This document shows, piece by piece, positions 16,429 through 25,644 of a stretch of 45,359 nucleotides of DNA. The translations under genes and the position numbers were made by a program. The notes below the pieces were generated by a model. It ran no database searches and was not told the DNA's origin. It saw only the letters and a program-made list of their open reading frames with translations. Each line of letters starts with the position of its first letter. Position 1 is the stretch's first letter. This DNA is from UBA4971 sp900019985 (GTDB lineage: Bacteria > Bacillota > SHA-98 > UBA4971), in NCBI GenBank assembly GCA_050949175.1, contig JBMNFG010000005.1, forward strand, positions 1 through 45,359. Reading direction: 5' to 3'.

Positions 16429-18684
16429 CTAGATCTTGCCTTTCAGCGCATCAAGGGCTGCTCTCACGCCTGGGTCGTGCTTGGACAAGGCAAAAGCCAG
16501 TGCCCATATGACCATGTTGCGCATGTAATGGTCACCGAAACCGTACTTGCCTGTTTTTGAGTCTATGACATCCGGCTGATCCCAGGGGTTTCTTACATTG
16601 TCCGTGATATTTGCCCAGACCTTTCGGGCCAGCTCAAGACCTTCATCCACCATTCCTTCATAAATCGCAAGAGACGCAAGGGCATAGGTTACCCCGGGCC
16701 ATACGTTCCCTGAATGGGAATTCGCCCTGTCTACACTGCCGTCAGGAAGCACCGCGTTTACCGCTCCAAAGGGTGAAACCGATCCGTTCATTTCAAGCAT
16801 TGTGCTGACTGCAGATACAACGTGCTCTCGAGGAACGATATAGCCCAGATCGAGCAGGTGCGCGTACCACTGCCCGTTAAGCTGCCCTGTTGTGCAGGCG
16901 TCCTGCTGCATAGTCTTCTTTTCGCAAGATGCTGCCGCTCGATAGTACCTGCCGTTCCACAGCAGCTTTTCAAAGGATTCCTGCCCCAGGACGAACCTTT
17001 CTCGCAGCTCCCTGCTGAAAGCTGAATCTCCCATGGATTCAGCCATCCTCTCGCAAGCCAGGAGTGCTGCAAGATAGATGCTTGACGTGTAAGAGTTCGC
17101 ACCTTCAAAGCTCCAGTTATCGAAGGTTTGGTCAGCGCCTTCATTGTCAGGAAGATAGTCTCCGTTCCGGTCACTTCTGACAGCCCACTCCATAGCCCTC
17201 TTCACCGGGCCGTACAGGCGCTTAAGGAGCCTCCCTCCTCCCCACCACATTACATCGCGGTAAGCCATAAGCACAAACTTAGGACACAGGTCTTTCCACC
17301 TGGGCGGTGCGGTTGTGCCGTCGCTAGGGCAGTCAATCCTGCCTCTTCCGAGGTCATGAGGGATATATCCGTCATCGCGCTGTGCGTTCGCCACCTGAAT
17401 AATGCATGACTCCTCGAGCTCGGGATAGCACCATGACACAGGTACGCTGGCATAATAGAGGACATCCACTGTGCTCATGAGCTGACATGTTCTCGATGCT
17501 TCAAACAGAGCGAACCTGCCTTCCCTGTCCCACCAACTCCCTGATGAAAGGACATAGAGGTTATTCCTAAGCGCATCATCCAGCCAGGCAGGCATATAGC
17601 GAGAAAAACCGCTGCTTGCAGAAGCTCCGGGATGTTCCCCTAGACGCTGGACCTTATCCACCCCGGTCAGAGCCTCGGAAAGACAGACTTCCCATCTTCG
17701 GGCACCTTCATAGATGCTATCCAGGTCGCGGAAGGCGGCTTCTGCAACCTCGAAGGCATCAGCGTAGTCTTTTTCGTACACGTGCCCGAAATAAGAATTC
17801 GGCATATGCCATGCAAGAACAAACGGTATAGTCTTAGTTTCGCCGGGCCCAAGCACAGTCCGAACGGAAATAGCACCCGCGAGCTCCATGCCCTCACCTT
17901 GAACTATAGGTGATACAGGTGAAGATCCCCAATCCTTCGATGGCAAGTTGCCTGTACGTGAAAAATGATCCCATGGAGCAAGGTTCATGTTCTTGAGAGT
18001 GAGGATAAAGGGGTCTGCCACCTTAAGGTTCCATGCATGATCGTAGCCGGCCTCACCCGCCGAGGCACATGTTGCAAGGCAGGCCGTCCCTGACGCTTTA
18101 TCAGTTGGGAGCGGGGAGTCCGATCTAAACAAGACTCCCCTCACATCCCCTTCAGAGACTACCTGGTTGTATCTCCCGACATTCCATGAGCTTACAGTGT
18201 TTCTCGCAGTCGCCATAACTGCCGCATCCACACTTGACGATGCATCTTTGTTTGTCAAAGTGAACATGAATACAGCCACAGGCATGGCTGACATCTTCAA
18301 GTTGCCCGGCACTACCGGGGAGAACGCTTCCAGCCGCACCTCTATGGGGAGAGCGGGATCTATATAATTTAGCTTTGCAAAAGGATACTCGCCCGAGTAC
18401 TCAATCTCCCTTACATGCGGTAGCCCTGCAATATCTTCTGTGTGAAGAAGCAGCGCTACAGGATCTGACCCCAGGACGCTTCTTGACGTCCAGACTGCGA
18501 AGTGATGGCCGACGCGTGCGTCCACATGGTTCAGGCCGCCTGTTATCCCAGTCGGGTTCTCCCAGTTATTCTGGTGTGTGAAGTTGGAAAGCGTCCCGTC
18601 AGGGAATATCTCGATCTTCCCTGCTCCTATACCTCCTAACGGCACCCCTGAACCAAGCTTGTGGCAAGATGTGTAGTACGGCAT
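16429..18684 (-). CDS. GH116-family glycosidase (GBA2-type beta-glucosidase/glucosylceramidase)
   Basis: The 751-residue protein matches the two-domain GH116 layout: an N-terminal beta-sandwich opening with LGSGVPLGGIGAGKIEIFPDG, then an (alpha/alpha)6 barrel. Family regions include GRFALFEAS (about residue 395, near the catalytic Glu), TFDNWSFEGANSYTSS (Asp near 522, probable acid/base) and NSHSGNVWPGVTYAL near 656. Characterised members cleave beta-glucosides, beta-xylosides or glucosylceramide with retention. There is no signal peptide, so it works on imported substrate. It is the last gene of the minus-strand LacI/ABC operon, 59 bases after the binding-protein gene, with GGAGGAGAACGCTTT before the ATG. 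Confidence 0.92.
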   Translation of the reverse strand: MPYYTSCHKLGSGVPLGGIGAGKIEIFPDGTLSNFTHQNNWENPTGITGGLNHVDARVGHHFAVWTSRSVLGSDPVALLLHTEDIAGLPHVREIEYSGEYPFAKLNYIDPALPIEVRLEAFSPVVPGNLKMSAMPVAVFMFTLTNKDASSSVDAAVMATARNTVSSWNVGRYNQVVSEGDVRGVLFRSDSPLPTDKASGTACLATCASAGEAGYDHAWNLKVADPFILTLKNMNLAPWDHFSRTGNLPSKDWGSSPVSPIVQGEGMELAGAISVRTVLGPGETKTIPFVLAWHMPNSYFGHVYEKDYADAFEVAEAAFRDLDSIYEGARRWEVCLSEALTGVDKVQRLGEHPGASASSGFSRYMPAWLDDALRNNLYVLSSGSWWDREGRFALFEASRTCQLMSTVDVLYYASVPVSWCYPELEESCIIQVANAQRDDGYIPHDLGRGRIDCPSDGTTAPPRWKDLCPKFVLMAYRDVMWWGGGRLLKRLYGPVKRAMEWAVRSDRNGDYLPDNEGADQTFDNWSFEGANSYTSSIYLAALLACERMAESMGDSAFSRELRERFVLGQESFEKLLWNGRYYRAAASCEKKTMQQDACTTGQLNGQWYAHLLDLGYIVPREHVVSAVSTMLEMNGSVSPFGAVNAVLPDGSVDRANSHSGNVWPGVTYALASLAIYEGMVDEGLELARKVWANITDNVRNPWDQPDVIDSKTGKYGFGDHYMRNMVIWALAFALSKHDPGVRAALDALKGKI

Positions 18685-18743
18685 AAAGCGTTCTCCTCCG
18701 GTTTCTCTGTTATACTGTCACACGTGAGTTTACCGATCCTCCA

Positions 18744-20009
18744 TTACTTCTCTTGCGCCAATGCAGCATCGACCTTTTGAGCTGCATCGTCCAGATGCTT
18801 CTTCACACCGTCCTCACCCAGCTGCCCTGTGACATAGTCGGTGAAGATCGCCTTAAACGCCACTGTTATGTCGTTTTCTATTGTACCCCACACGCCCAGC
18901 GGAGGATATGCAGTGGCGTATTCAAGCGCTGCCTTGAACGGCTTATACTTGTCTGTGGCAAAAGCCGGGTCGTCAAACGCTTCCACAGCCGATGGCAACA
19001 TGTAGGTAAGGTCAGCTGTGTAGGATACGAGGTTATCCTTTCTCAGGAGGAACTTGATCCATGCCTTTGCATCTTCCTCAGCCTTGGTGCCCGCAAGGAT
19101 TGCAAGGTTGCTTCCGCCTGAGAACGCAGCACGCGCCTTGGGACCGAGAGGAGGTTCAACCACACCGAAGTTAAGGGTCGGGTTGTCGTGTTCTATGCCT
19201 GCAATGTTCCACGGACCCATGAACGCCATTGAGACGTTGCCGTTGATGAAGGCAGCGTCTGCGTCAGGCTGGGTGTACTCGGCGCAGGACTTGGACGCAA
19301 GGCCGGTCCGGACGAGGTCCACGTACCAGTTCATGGCGTCGATTCCCTCAGGGCTGTTAAACGTCGCTTTCTTGTAATCAGGGCTCGTAAGGTCTCCGCC
19401 CCAGGCCCAGAGCAGTATGGCCCAGTTGTGCAGGAGGTCCCAAGCCTGGTTTCCTGCAATTGCGATGGCAGTCCCTGAACCCCGAACCTCTACCAGCTTC
19501 TTCCCTACTTCAACAAGCTCATCGTACGTGTTGGGAGGCTCCACACCTGCTTCGGCAAAGTGGTCAGTGTTGTAGAACAGGCAGCGGGTCTCGGCAAACC
19601 ACGGCACTCCGAAGCACTCGCCTTTATACGTAGTGGACTCGTAGTTTGCCGGCATGAAAGCGGCTACTCCTCCGAATTCGGAAGGATCGATCTTCTTAAG
19701 ACCCTGCATAGCTGCGAGCTGCGGATTCCACGTGGTGCCCACCTGGACTACGTCCGCCCCTTCACCGCCTGTAATCGCAGTGACAAGCCTTGTCCAGGCG
19801 TCACCCCACCCGATCACTTCGTAGTGGACAGTGATTCCTGTCTCCTTCTTGAACTCTTCCACTTTGGCATCCAACCACTCTGTGTGCACATCATCCGGCG
19901 CATTAGGCATCAACCAGAAAGTGATCTCACGAGGCGCTCCAAATGTCATCGATGTCATCAAACCGAATAAGAAAACAACCCCCACAACGAGACACACTAA
20001 CCGTTTCAT
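18744..20009 (-). CDS. Sugar ABC transporter substrate-binding protein
   Basis: The 421-residue protein has a classic signal peptide (MKRLVCLVVGVVFLFGLMTS, cleavage near the ALA-like site TFGA). A family 1 extracellular solute-binding fold follows: ITFWLMPNAPDDVHTEW, VVQVGTTWNPQLAAM, and GNVSMAFMGPWNIAG near 260-275. It captures the oligosaccharide or glucoside for the two permeases encoded just upstream. No lipobox cysteine follows the signal, so lipid anchoring is uncertain. GGAGGTTCATAGGTA precedes the ATG. No ATPase is encoded in the operon; such systems usually share an MsmX-type ATPase. Confidence 0.95.
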   Translation of the reverse strand: MKRLVCLVVGVVFLFGLMTSMTFGAPREITFWLMPNAPDDVHTEWLDAKVEEFKKETGITVHYEVIGWGDAWTRLVTAITGGEGADVVQVGTTWNPQLAAMQGLKKIDPSEFGGVAAFMPANYESTTYKGECFGVPWFAETRCLFYNTDHFAEAGVEPPNTYDELVEVGKKLVEVRGSGTAIAIAGNQAWDLLHNWAILLWAWGGDLTSPDYKKATFNSPEGIDAMNWYVDLVRTGLASKSCAEYTQPDADAAFINGNVSMAFMGPWNIAGIEHDNPTLNFGVVEPPLGPKARAAFSGGSNLAILAGTKAEEDAKAWIKFLLRKDNLVSYTADLTYMLPSAVEAFDDPAFATDKYKPFKAALEYATAYPPLGVWGTIENDITVAFKAIFTDYVTGQLGEDGVKKHLDDAAQKVDAALAQEK

Positions 20010-20194
20010 TACCTATGAACCTCCTTTTTGGTTATTAGGTATTGGGTTGTCGGTTTTTCCGCGCGTTCAGAATCCAAAAACAGGTCACGTGAAACAAGCC
20101 TTCCAACGACAGCGTGATCTGGCTCTATGCGTATCACCCCCGGGTTCCGGACTTCTCGGGTTTTGAGATTCACAATCAGACGCCTAGCCTTTAG

Positions 20195-20212
20195 GGATCA
20201 ACGATCTGATCC
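20195..20212 (-). promoter_or_regulatory. Small palindrome in the leader of the binding-protein gene
   Basis: GGATCA and TGATCC flank six bases within the 232-base gap between the permease stop and the binding-protein start. The gap is long for this otherwise tight operon, so it may hold a processing hairpin or an extra promoter that raises binding-protein output. No clear -35/-10 is visible. Confidence 0.35.
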
Positions 20213-20241
20213 TTCACATTTAGTAGTCACCAATCCGGCGC

Positions 20242-21132
20242 TTAACCTTTAGTGGCTCCTGCGATCAACCCTTCTACGATATACCTCTGCATAGACGTAA
20301 ACAGTATGAGCACAGGGATGCTGATGACGATACATGCAGCCATCATGCCTCCCCAGTTAGCCCCTGTAGCTGTCACGTAATCCATGATGCCTACAGCCAC
20401 AGTCCTGGTGGACCTGCCTGTGAGCACAGACGCAAACAGCACTTCATTCCAGGCCATGATGAATGCGTAGATTGCCACTGCCGCAATGCCGGGAGTTGCA
20501 AGGGGGACAATCACAGTCCAAAGAGCCCTGAGTCGCGTGCATCCGTCTATCATAGCTTGTTCATCGATTTCAAGGGGAATGCCGTTTAGATAGCTCCTCA
20601 GCATGACTATGGAAAAAGGCAAGGCAAAAGATGTGTAGGTGAATATCATTCCTCCGTAGGTGTCTCTCAGCGGAATACCGGTATGCCGCGTGATCGTGGT
20701 AAATATCAGGTAATACGGTATCAGAAAGAGTATTCCCGGCAGCATCTGCGTGGCCAGCACTGAGACTGTATATACACCGCGTCCGCGGAAATTGAATCTG
20801 GACAGAGCATAAGCAGCAGGCAGCGCTATCACCGTACATGCTACCATAGTCCCGAGGCTGATGATGATTGAGTTCTTAAAATATCTCAGCATAGGGACGG
20901 TTTGGTTGACTTCTCGATAGTTGCGCAAGGTGGGATTCCTAGGAATCCAGGACGGCTTAAGATGCTCTACGGTAACATCAGATGATTGCAGCTCCAGCGT
21001 CTCTTTAAACGAGCCTGATACCATCCAGGCATACGGCATCAAGACTACCAGTGCCACAAGCAGCACAGCCAGATAGATCAGGGCTTGCTTTATCACCTTG
21101 GCTGAACGGGCACGCATCTTGCGTCCTTTCAT
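20242..21132 (-). CDS. Carbohydrate ABC transporter permease (MalG type)
   Basis: The 296-residue protein has six membrane segments. The permease EAA loop reads EIDEQAMIDGCTRLRALWTVIVPLATPG (given here in order across residues about 190-220), which docks the ATPase. The N-terminus is basic and cytosolic (KGRKMRARSAKVIK). It forms the translocation pore with the MalF-type protein, whose stop lies two bases before this ATG; GGAGGAG overlaps that gene's end, so the two are translationally coupled. Confidence 0.95.
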   Translation of the reverse strand: MKGRKMRARSAKVIKQALIYLAVLLVALVVLMPYAWMVSGSFKETLELQSSDVTVEHLKPSWIPRNPTLRNYREVNQTVPMLRYFKNSIIISLGTMVACTVIALPAAYALSRFNFRGRGVYTVSVLATQMLPGILFLIPYYLIFTTITRHTGIPLRDTYGGMIFTYTSFALPFSIVMLRSYLNGIPLEIDEQAMIDGCTRLRALWTVIVPLATPGIAAVAIYAFIMAWNEVLFASVLTGRSTRTVAVGIMDYVTATGANWGGMMAACIVISIPVLILFTSMQRYIVEGLIAGATKG

Positions 21133-21134
21133 CG

Positions 21135-22061
21135 CTACATCTCCTCCGCACCTGCGGTACCGCGCAGGGCAATCAGGTACACCGTGGTGATCACCAGGAG
21201 AATCAACATCAACACTATTGACAAAGCAGAACCTATCCCGTATTTCAGGTTAGTAAAAGCCTCCCTGAGTATGAGCGTGGACGGCACTTCCGCTGCAATG
21301 CCCGGGTCACGCCCGAGCATTATGTAGAACTGGTTGAATGCATTGAAATTCCACAGTATTGACATGAGGATCTGCATTACAGATACTGTTCGAAGCTGCG
21401 GCATTGTAATCATTGTAAACTGCTGCCAGGCTGTAGCACCGTCTACGCGGGCAGCCTCGTAAAGCTCCTGCGGGATCTTCTGCAAAGCTGCAAGAAGGAT
21501 AAGAGCTGCAAAAGGCCAGCCTTTCCATATGCTTGCGATCGTTACTGACCAGAGCGCAGGAGGCCCTATCAGCCAGATAGGAGGCTCCGACACAAGATTC
21601 CACTGGATAAGATAGCGGTTAAGCAGGCCTATTCTTGACTGGAAGATGAATTTCCAAACGTTATATGCTACAGAGTCAGGTGTGATGTAGGGAAGGAGGA
21701 TTAGGCCTCTCATTAAGGTCCTCCCCCGGAAGTTCTGGTTAAGGAGGATTGCTACTGCAAGGCCTATTACGTAGCCTGCACCTATAGCTACGATGGAATA
21801 GACTGTAATATTGACGAGAGATCTCAACGCACGGGCACCGGTGGTTGTAGCAGGGTTCAAGCCGTCTATGAAGTTTCGGAATCCTACAAACGGAGCATTG
21901 ATCCAGTTGACCATTGTGAAGATGTTGACATCATGTGCGCTGATATAGAAGCCCCAAAGCATAGGTATGTAGTGCACCAAAAGCATGGCTACTACAGCCG
22001 GCAGGATCATCCAGTAAGCTGTGGCATGCTTTCTTCTGGACCATCCTGACAAGCGTTTCAT
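21135..22061 (-). CDS. Carbohydrate ABC transporter permease (MalF/UgpA type)
   Basis: The 308-residue inner-membrane protein has six membrane segments and the EAA loop IPQELYEAARVDGATAWQQF near 205-225. It pairs with the MalG-type permease. The start follows GAAGGGAGACGATCCG, 33 bases after the lacI stop, so the regulator and transporter are one transcription unit. Confidence 0.95.
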   Translation of the reverse strand: MKRLSGWSRRKHATAYWMILPAVVAMLLVHYIPMLWGFYISAHDVNIFTMVNWINAPFVGFRNFIDGLNPATTTGARALRSLVNITVYSIVAIGAGYVIGLAVAILLNQNFRGRTLMRGLILLPYITPDSVAYNVWKFIFQSRIGLLNRYLIQWNLVSEPPIWLIGPPALWSVTIASIWKGWPFAALILLAALQKIPQELYEAARVDGATAWQQFTMITMPQLRTVSVMQILMSILWNFNAFNQFYIMLGRDPGIAAEVPSTLILREAFTNLKYGIGSALSIVLMLILLVITTVYLIALRGTAGAEEM

Positions 22062-22094
22062 CGGATCGTCTCCCTTCCAGTCTAGTCTTCCAGT

Positions 22095-23123
22095 CTAGTG
22101 TAGGGATCTGACTGACTGACGCACTATCAACTCGCCTTTAAGGACCCTTCCCGGGATCTTCTGTCCTGATTCTATATAATCCACTATCATTGTTCCTGCT
22201 TGGTATCCTTGTTCGTAAAGAGGGGTCCTGATTGACGTAAGACCCGGCCATATCTCTCTGGTACTCGGGAAATCGTCACCTGCAACAAAGTCAATGTCAA
22301 CGCCGGGGGTTAACCCATGCTCTCTCAATGCCCTGAGGGCTCCCATTGCCATCGGATCGCTCATACAGAGGATTCCGTCAATGTCAGGATAATCTCTTAA
22401 GAGCTGGCACGTCCGTTCATACCCTGATACTATCGAGTAGTCGCCTGCAAGTATTAAAGACCTGTCCACCGGCAAGCCGGCCTCCAGATGCGCACGGTGG
22501 TAACCCTCCTCAGCGGTGGCTTTATCCGCATGGAAAAACCCTTCCGGCTCGCGAATCAATCCGATACGCCTTGCGCCCTGGGTAATCATGTACCTGGTAG
22601 CCAGGTGAGACACGTATGATGAATCCGTTTCTACAAAGTTATAATCCTGTCCTGAATAGCACACTGAGAGCGACACATATCTAATCTTGAGCCGGTCAAA
22701 TTCCTTAACCAGCGCCTCCACGCCTTCCATGGCGTACAGGATTACCCCGTCTACAGTGCGGTTCTTAGTGAGCCTGCTGAGCTCATGCAACACCAGTTCC
22801 TTGGTTTGAGGCACAGCCAAAACCAGGTCGTAACCGCGTTCGGAAAGCGCTCTGTGAGCTCCGTTTGCCTGAGCCCACATCCCTGGGTCTTGGAATACAA
22901 AGTCGCTGCCATAAGGGATAACCAGGCCTACTGATTTTCTGCGCCGCTGGCGAAGGCCTTTTGCTGCAGAATCAGGATGGAAGTCAAGTTCAGCAATGGC
23001 TGCTAAAACCTTTCTCCTGGTTCCAGGTGCAACCAGGGATGAGTTGTTTATAACTCGTGAGACCGTTTTTGCAGATACACCGGCCAGCTCCGCTACGTCG
23101 TAGATAGTACTCCTACCTCGCAC
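22095..23123 (-). CDS. LacI-family transcriptional regulator
   Basis: The 342-residue repressor has an N-terminal LacI helix-turn-helix and hinge (STIYDVAELAGVSAKTVSRV, then LDFHPDSAAKGLRQRR). A periplasmic-binding-protein-like effector domain follows (KSVGLVIPYGSDF, DGILCMSDPMAMGALRAL, IDFVAGDDFPSTREIWPGLTSIRTP). It should control the glycoside operon it heads, with a sugar released from the GH116 substrate as inducer (inference). The start is a GTG seven bases after GGAGG. A perfect 16-bp palindrome lies 44 bases upstream, consistent with autoregulation. Confidence 0.95.
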   Translation of the reverse strand: MRGRSTIYDVAELAGVSAKTVSRVINNSSLVAPGTRRKVLAAIAELDFHPDSAAKGLRQRRRKSVGLVIPYGSDFVFQDPGMWAQANGAHRALSERGYDLVLAVPQTKELVLHELSRLTKNRTVDGVILYAMEGVEALVKEFDRLKIRYVSLSVCYSGQDYNFVETDSSYVSHLATRYMITQGARRIGLIREPEGFFHADKATAEEGYHRAHLEAGLPVDRSLILAGDYSIVSGYERTCQLLRDYPDIDGILCMSDPMAMGALRALREHGLTPGVDIDFVAGDDFPSTREIWPGLTSIRTPLYEQGYQAGTMIVDYIESGQKIPGRVLKGELIVRQSVRSLH

Positions 23124-23166
23124 CCTTCTGCCTCCTGAAGCACCAATTGCCTTTCTTCTTCACCTT

Positions 23167-23182
23167 ATGACATCGATGTCAT
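23167..23182 (-). promoter_or_regulatory. Probable LacI-family operator
   Basis: ATGACATCGATGTCAT is a perfect 16-bp palindrome upstream of the lacI-type gene. On the minus strand it directly follows an AT-rich TATATATAAC stretch that could be the -10 region. A repressor bound here would block initiation. Confidence 0.65.
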
Positions 23183-23217
23183 TGTTATATATATGCCATT
23201 GCTTAGCGAATTCCTTC

Positions 23218-23229
23218 TTTCACGTGAAA
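23218..23229. promoter_or_regulatory. Second perfect palindrome upstream of the LacI gene
   Basis: TTTCACGTGAAA is a perfect 12-bp palindrome about 36 bases upstream of the first one. On the minus strand it follows TTGACA (23233-23238). The CACGTG core also occurs near 20085 and 18719 in the same operon, but is common in this window, so a specific role is uncertain. Confidence 0.4.
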
Positions 23230-23333
23230 TTTTGTCAACTTAGTTCGGTCAGAGGCACGCATCGTTAGAAAGGTAAAATATGTACAAAAAAAGGGATTTT
23301 CATAAGGCTTTTTCGTTGAAGCTTATCGATTCG

Positions 23334-24680
23334 TCACCTATTGCCCATCTCTAATCCGCGTAGTGCAAGCTTGCCATTACCCGTGGTAGTGCTCCTCCTT
23401 TGAAACTTAAGCTCAAAGCCATTCAGTATTTGCCTTTTGATATACAAATAGGGGCACTCGGAAAGTCCACCTGTCACAACAATCTGCTTGTTCAGGTCCA
23501 GAAACTCTCCTGCAACCTTTATGTTATGAAGAATCGGCTCATGAACTCCCAACAAGACTGCTAATAGCATATCGTCTCTTGTAGTCCCTAAGGTTAAACC
23601 GGTAAAACTCCCTTGTTTCTTTTCCAGGCTATGCCTATCTCCGGCAAGGTAGGGCTTAAACCGTTCACTTGATGATTGATAGAATTGTGCAAATCTCCGC
23701 TCTGCTAAGCCTGTCAAGTGTTTGGTGTAAAAATACTTCTTATCCATTTCTTGATAAAACTGCTTTCTGAACCACTCTATTGCGAAGCCGCCGATATTGA
23801 TGCTGAATATTTGCCACTTATTCTCATATAGACTGTTTCTCAAGTAATATCCATCGCTTACAATCGGCTTCTCAGTTAAGATAGTACATATTTCATTACT
23901 TCCTGCTATGTTTAGAATGTCGCCTTCTTTTTCGATTCCTGCCCCTAAGATCGCTGTAGCTGCATCATTTGAGCCTAGCATTACCGGGACACCTTGCCTA
24001 ATACCCAGTTCCCGCGCGATTTCCGTCTTAAGTCCTCCCATGATCTTTCCTGCTTCTATAATTGGGGGAAGCTTCTCAGCGTTTATGTCAAACGCATCGC
24101 AAATCGCATGAGACCATCCGCCTTGTTTTGTTGTCTCATATAATCCTGTCATCGAAGCATTGACTGGGTCGATTGCCCACTTTCCGGTTAGCTTATGACA
24201 GATATATGTGTTTAAATGGCCAAATAGGTACGTGTTAGCATAAATCTCCGGCAAGTTCTCTTTGACCCATAGCAGACTTGTAATAGTCACCCCACCGGCA
24301 AAAGGCAGCACACCGGTGATTCTCTGAAATTCTTCTTTTCCAAACACGTCAATGATCATCTGCGATTGCTTTCTGCTTCTCTTGTCAAGATAGAAAATAC
24401 ATGGATACAGGGGATCACCGTCTCTATCAAGCAGCATTAAGGAGGGAGAAAAAACAGCAAAAGCAATAGCCCCGATTCTGTCTCTATAAGTCGAATCCAA
24501 CTCTTTGATTCCTTCAATCGCGGCATTGAAAACCAGTTCAGCGTCTATTTCGTATCGCTCTTCACCTATAACATTATGTGGGTATTCTTTCGTTACAGTC
24601 TGTACAGGATTCAGGCTTACACAATCCAGCACTGCGATTTTCGACGATGAAGTTCCAAAATCGACAGAAAGAATAAACAT
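23334..24680 (-). CDS. FGGY-family carbohydrate kinase
   Basis: This 448-residue kinase phosphorylates a sugar or sugar alcohol with ATP. It has the N-terminal phosphate loop LSVDFGTSSSKIAVLD, the catalytic-side segment LDKRSRKQS, the second-domain motif GSNDAATAILGAGIEKEGDILNIAGS, and the adenosine motif VVTGGLSECPYLYIK near 400. It is somewhat shorter than typical xylulose or glycerol kinases (about 500), so the substrate cannot be assigned. GGGAGGAAACGT precedes the ATG. It lies 163 bases after the IclR gene and is probably the last step of the same catabolic locus. Confidence 0.93.
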   Translation of the reverse strand: MFILSVDFGTSSSKIAVLDCVSLNPVQTVTKEYPHNVIGEERYEIDAELVFNAAIEGIKELDSTYRDRIGAIAFAVFSPSLMLLDRDGDPLYPCIFYLDKRSRKQSQMIIDVFGKEEFQRITGVLPFAGGVTITSLLWVKENLPEIYANTYLFGHLNTYICHKLTGKWAIDPVNASMTGLYETTKQGGWSHAICDAFDINAEKLPPIIEAGKIMGGLKTEIARELGIRQGVPVMLGSNDAATAILGAGIEKEGDILNIAGSNEICTILTEKPIVSDGYYLRNSLYENKWQIFSINIGGFAIEWFRKQFYQEMDKKYFYTKHLTGLAERRFAQFYQSSSERFKPYLAGDRHSLEKKQGSFTGLTLGTTRDDMLLAVLLGVHEPILHNIKVAGEFLDLNKQIVVTGGLSECPYLYIKRQILNGFELKFQRRSTTTGNGKLALRGLEMGNR

Positions 24681-24815
24681 ACGTTTCCTCCCAATCTTAG
24701 TACATAAATATACTCATGATATTCAATGTCAGTTACTCAGGTTGCTTGACGGTCTCCAACTAGTATTGGTATTCCATTGTACGGAACGCCTTTCCGCTGA
24801 TAGCAAAAAAGAAAG

Positions 24816-24827
24816 GCCATTAATGGC
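24816..24827. promoter_or_regulatory. Palindrome upstream of the FGGY kinase
   Basis: GCCATTAATGGC is a perfect 12-bp palindrome between the IclR gene and the kinase. It is a candidate operator for the neighbouring IclR regulator or another factor; no supporting second copy was found. Confidence 0.35.
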
Positions 24828-24843
24828 TAGGCTAAAATCTAGA

Positions 24844-25626
24844 CTAGTTCACTCTATACCCTAGCCGGGCCGATATCATTTGTGCTGTTTCTTTTACTCG
24901 GGCAGCAATCTTTTTTATATTGTCTTCGTCGCCCATTCTAACCTTCGGGCCGGCGATACTGATGGCACCCACAACTTCACCGAGATAGTTGAAGATAGGA
25001 GCGGCTACGCACATTAAATGCTCTTGGATCTCTTCATTATCTATTGCAAAACCGTTCTCTCGTATTTTGTTTAGTTCCTTTTCCAGGGCCTCATAATCTG
25101 TAATAGTGTTTGCCGTGAATCTCTGCAAGCCCCTCTCTTCAATGAGCCTTTCTATTTCCTCTTCACTCTTAAATGCCAAGAATGCCTTGCCTACTCCCGT
25201 ACAGTGCAGCGGTACCCTTCTACCAATCCGCGAATACTGTCTGATAGCATGAGTTGACTCTACTTTATCGATATATATAACTTCGCCTTGCTCTTCAACT
25301 ACAAAGTGCCCGGTTTCATTTATTTCCTTAACCAGCTCTTCTAAGAAAGGCCTAACCTCGTCTCGCAGTTCCAATTCGTTAAAGACTTCACTGCCTAGTT
25401 GAAATAGCTTGATCCCTAACTTGTATTTCTTTAGGCTTTCGTCCTTTTTGACTAATCCCTTGTATGATAGAGTTGATAGTAATCGAAACGCTGTGCTTTT
25501 GGGCAACTGTAACCTTTCACTGATCTCTGTTACCCCTAAACCACCGTCCGACTCAGATATCAATTCTAAAATGTCGATTGCCCTGTCTACAGAATGTATC
25601 AGGTCAGAGGGCGTTTTTGTATCCAC
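24844..25626 (-). CDS. IclR-family transcriptional regulator
   Basis: The N-terminal winged helix (VDRAIDILELISESDGGLGV, then LPKSTAFRLLSTLSYKGLV) is followed by the IclR effector domain (LHCTGVGKAFLAF, HLMCVAAPIFNYLGEVVGAISIAGP). The frame opens at an ATG at 25644, but GGGAGGT overlaps codons 2-4 of that version. The GTG at 25626 sits at correct spacing behind it, so I use that start (about 260 residues). It lies between the dehydrogenase and kinase genes of the locus and probably regulates it in response to an aromatic or sugar-acid effector, as in this family. Confidence 0.93.
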   Translation of the reverse strand: MDTKTPSDLIHSVDRAIDILELISESDGGLGVTEISERLQLPKSTAFRLLSTLSYKGLVKKDESLKKYKLGIKLFQLGSEVFNELELRDEVRPFLEELVKEINETGHFVVEEQGEVIYIDKVESTHAIRQYSRIGRRVPLHCTGVGKAFLAFKSEEEIERLIEERGLQRFTANTITDYEALEKELNKIRENGFAIDNEEIQEHLMCVAAPIFNYLGEVVGAISIAGPKVRMGDEDNIKKIAARVKETAQMISARLGYRVN

Positions 25627-25644
25627 TACCTTAACCTCCCACAT

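Noticed and set aside
18719..23229. CACGTG sites as operators of the LacI operon
   Set aside because: The core also occurs near 10148, 11655 and 28722 outside the operon, so it is not specific. Only the longer palindromes upstream of the regulator are kept.
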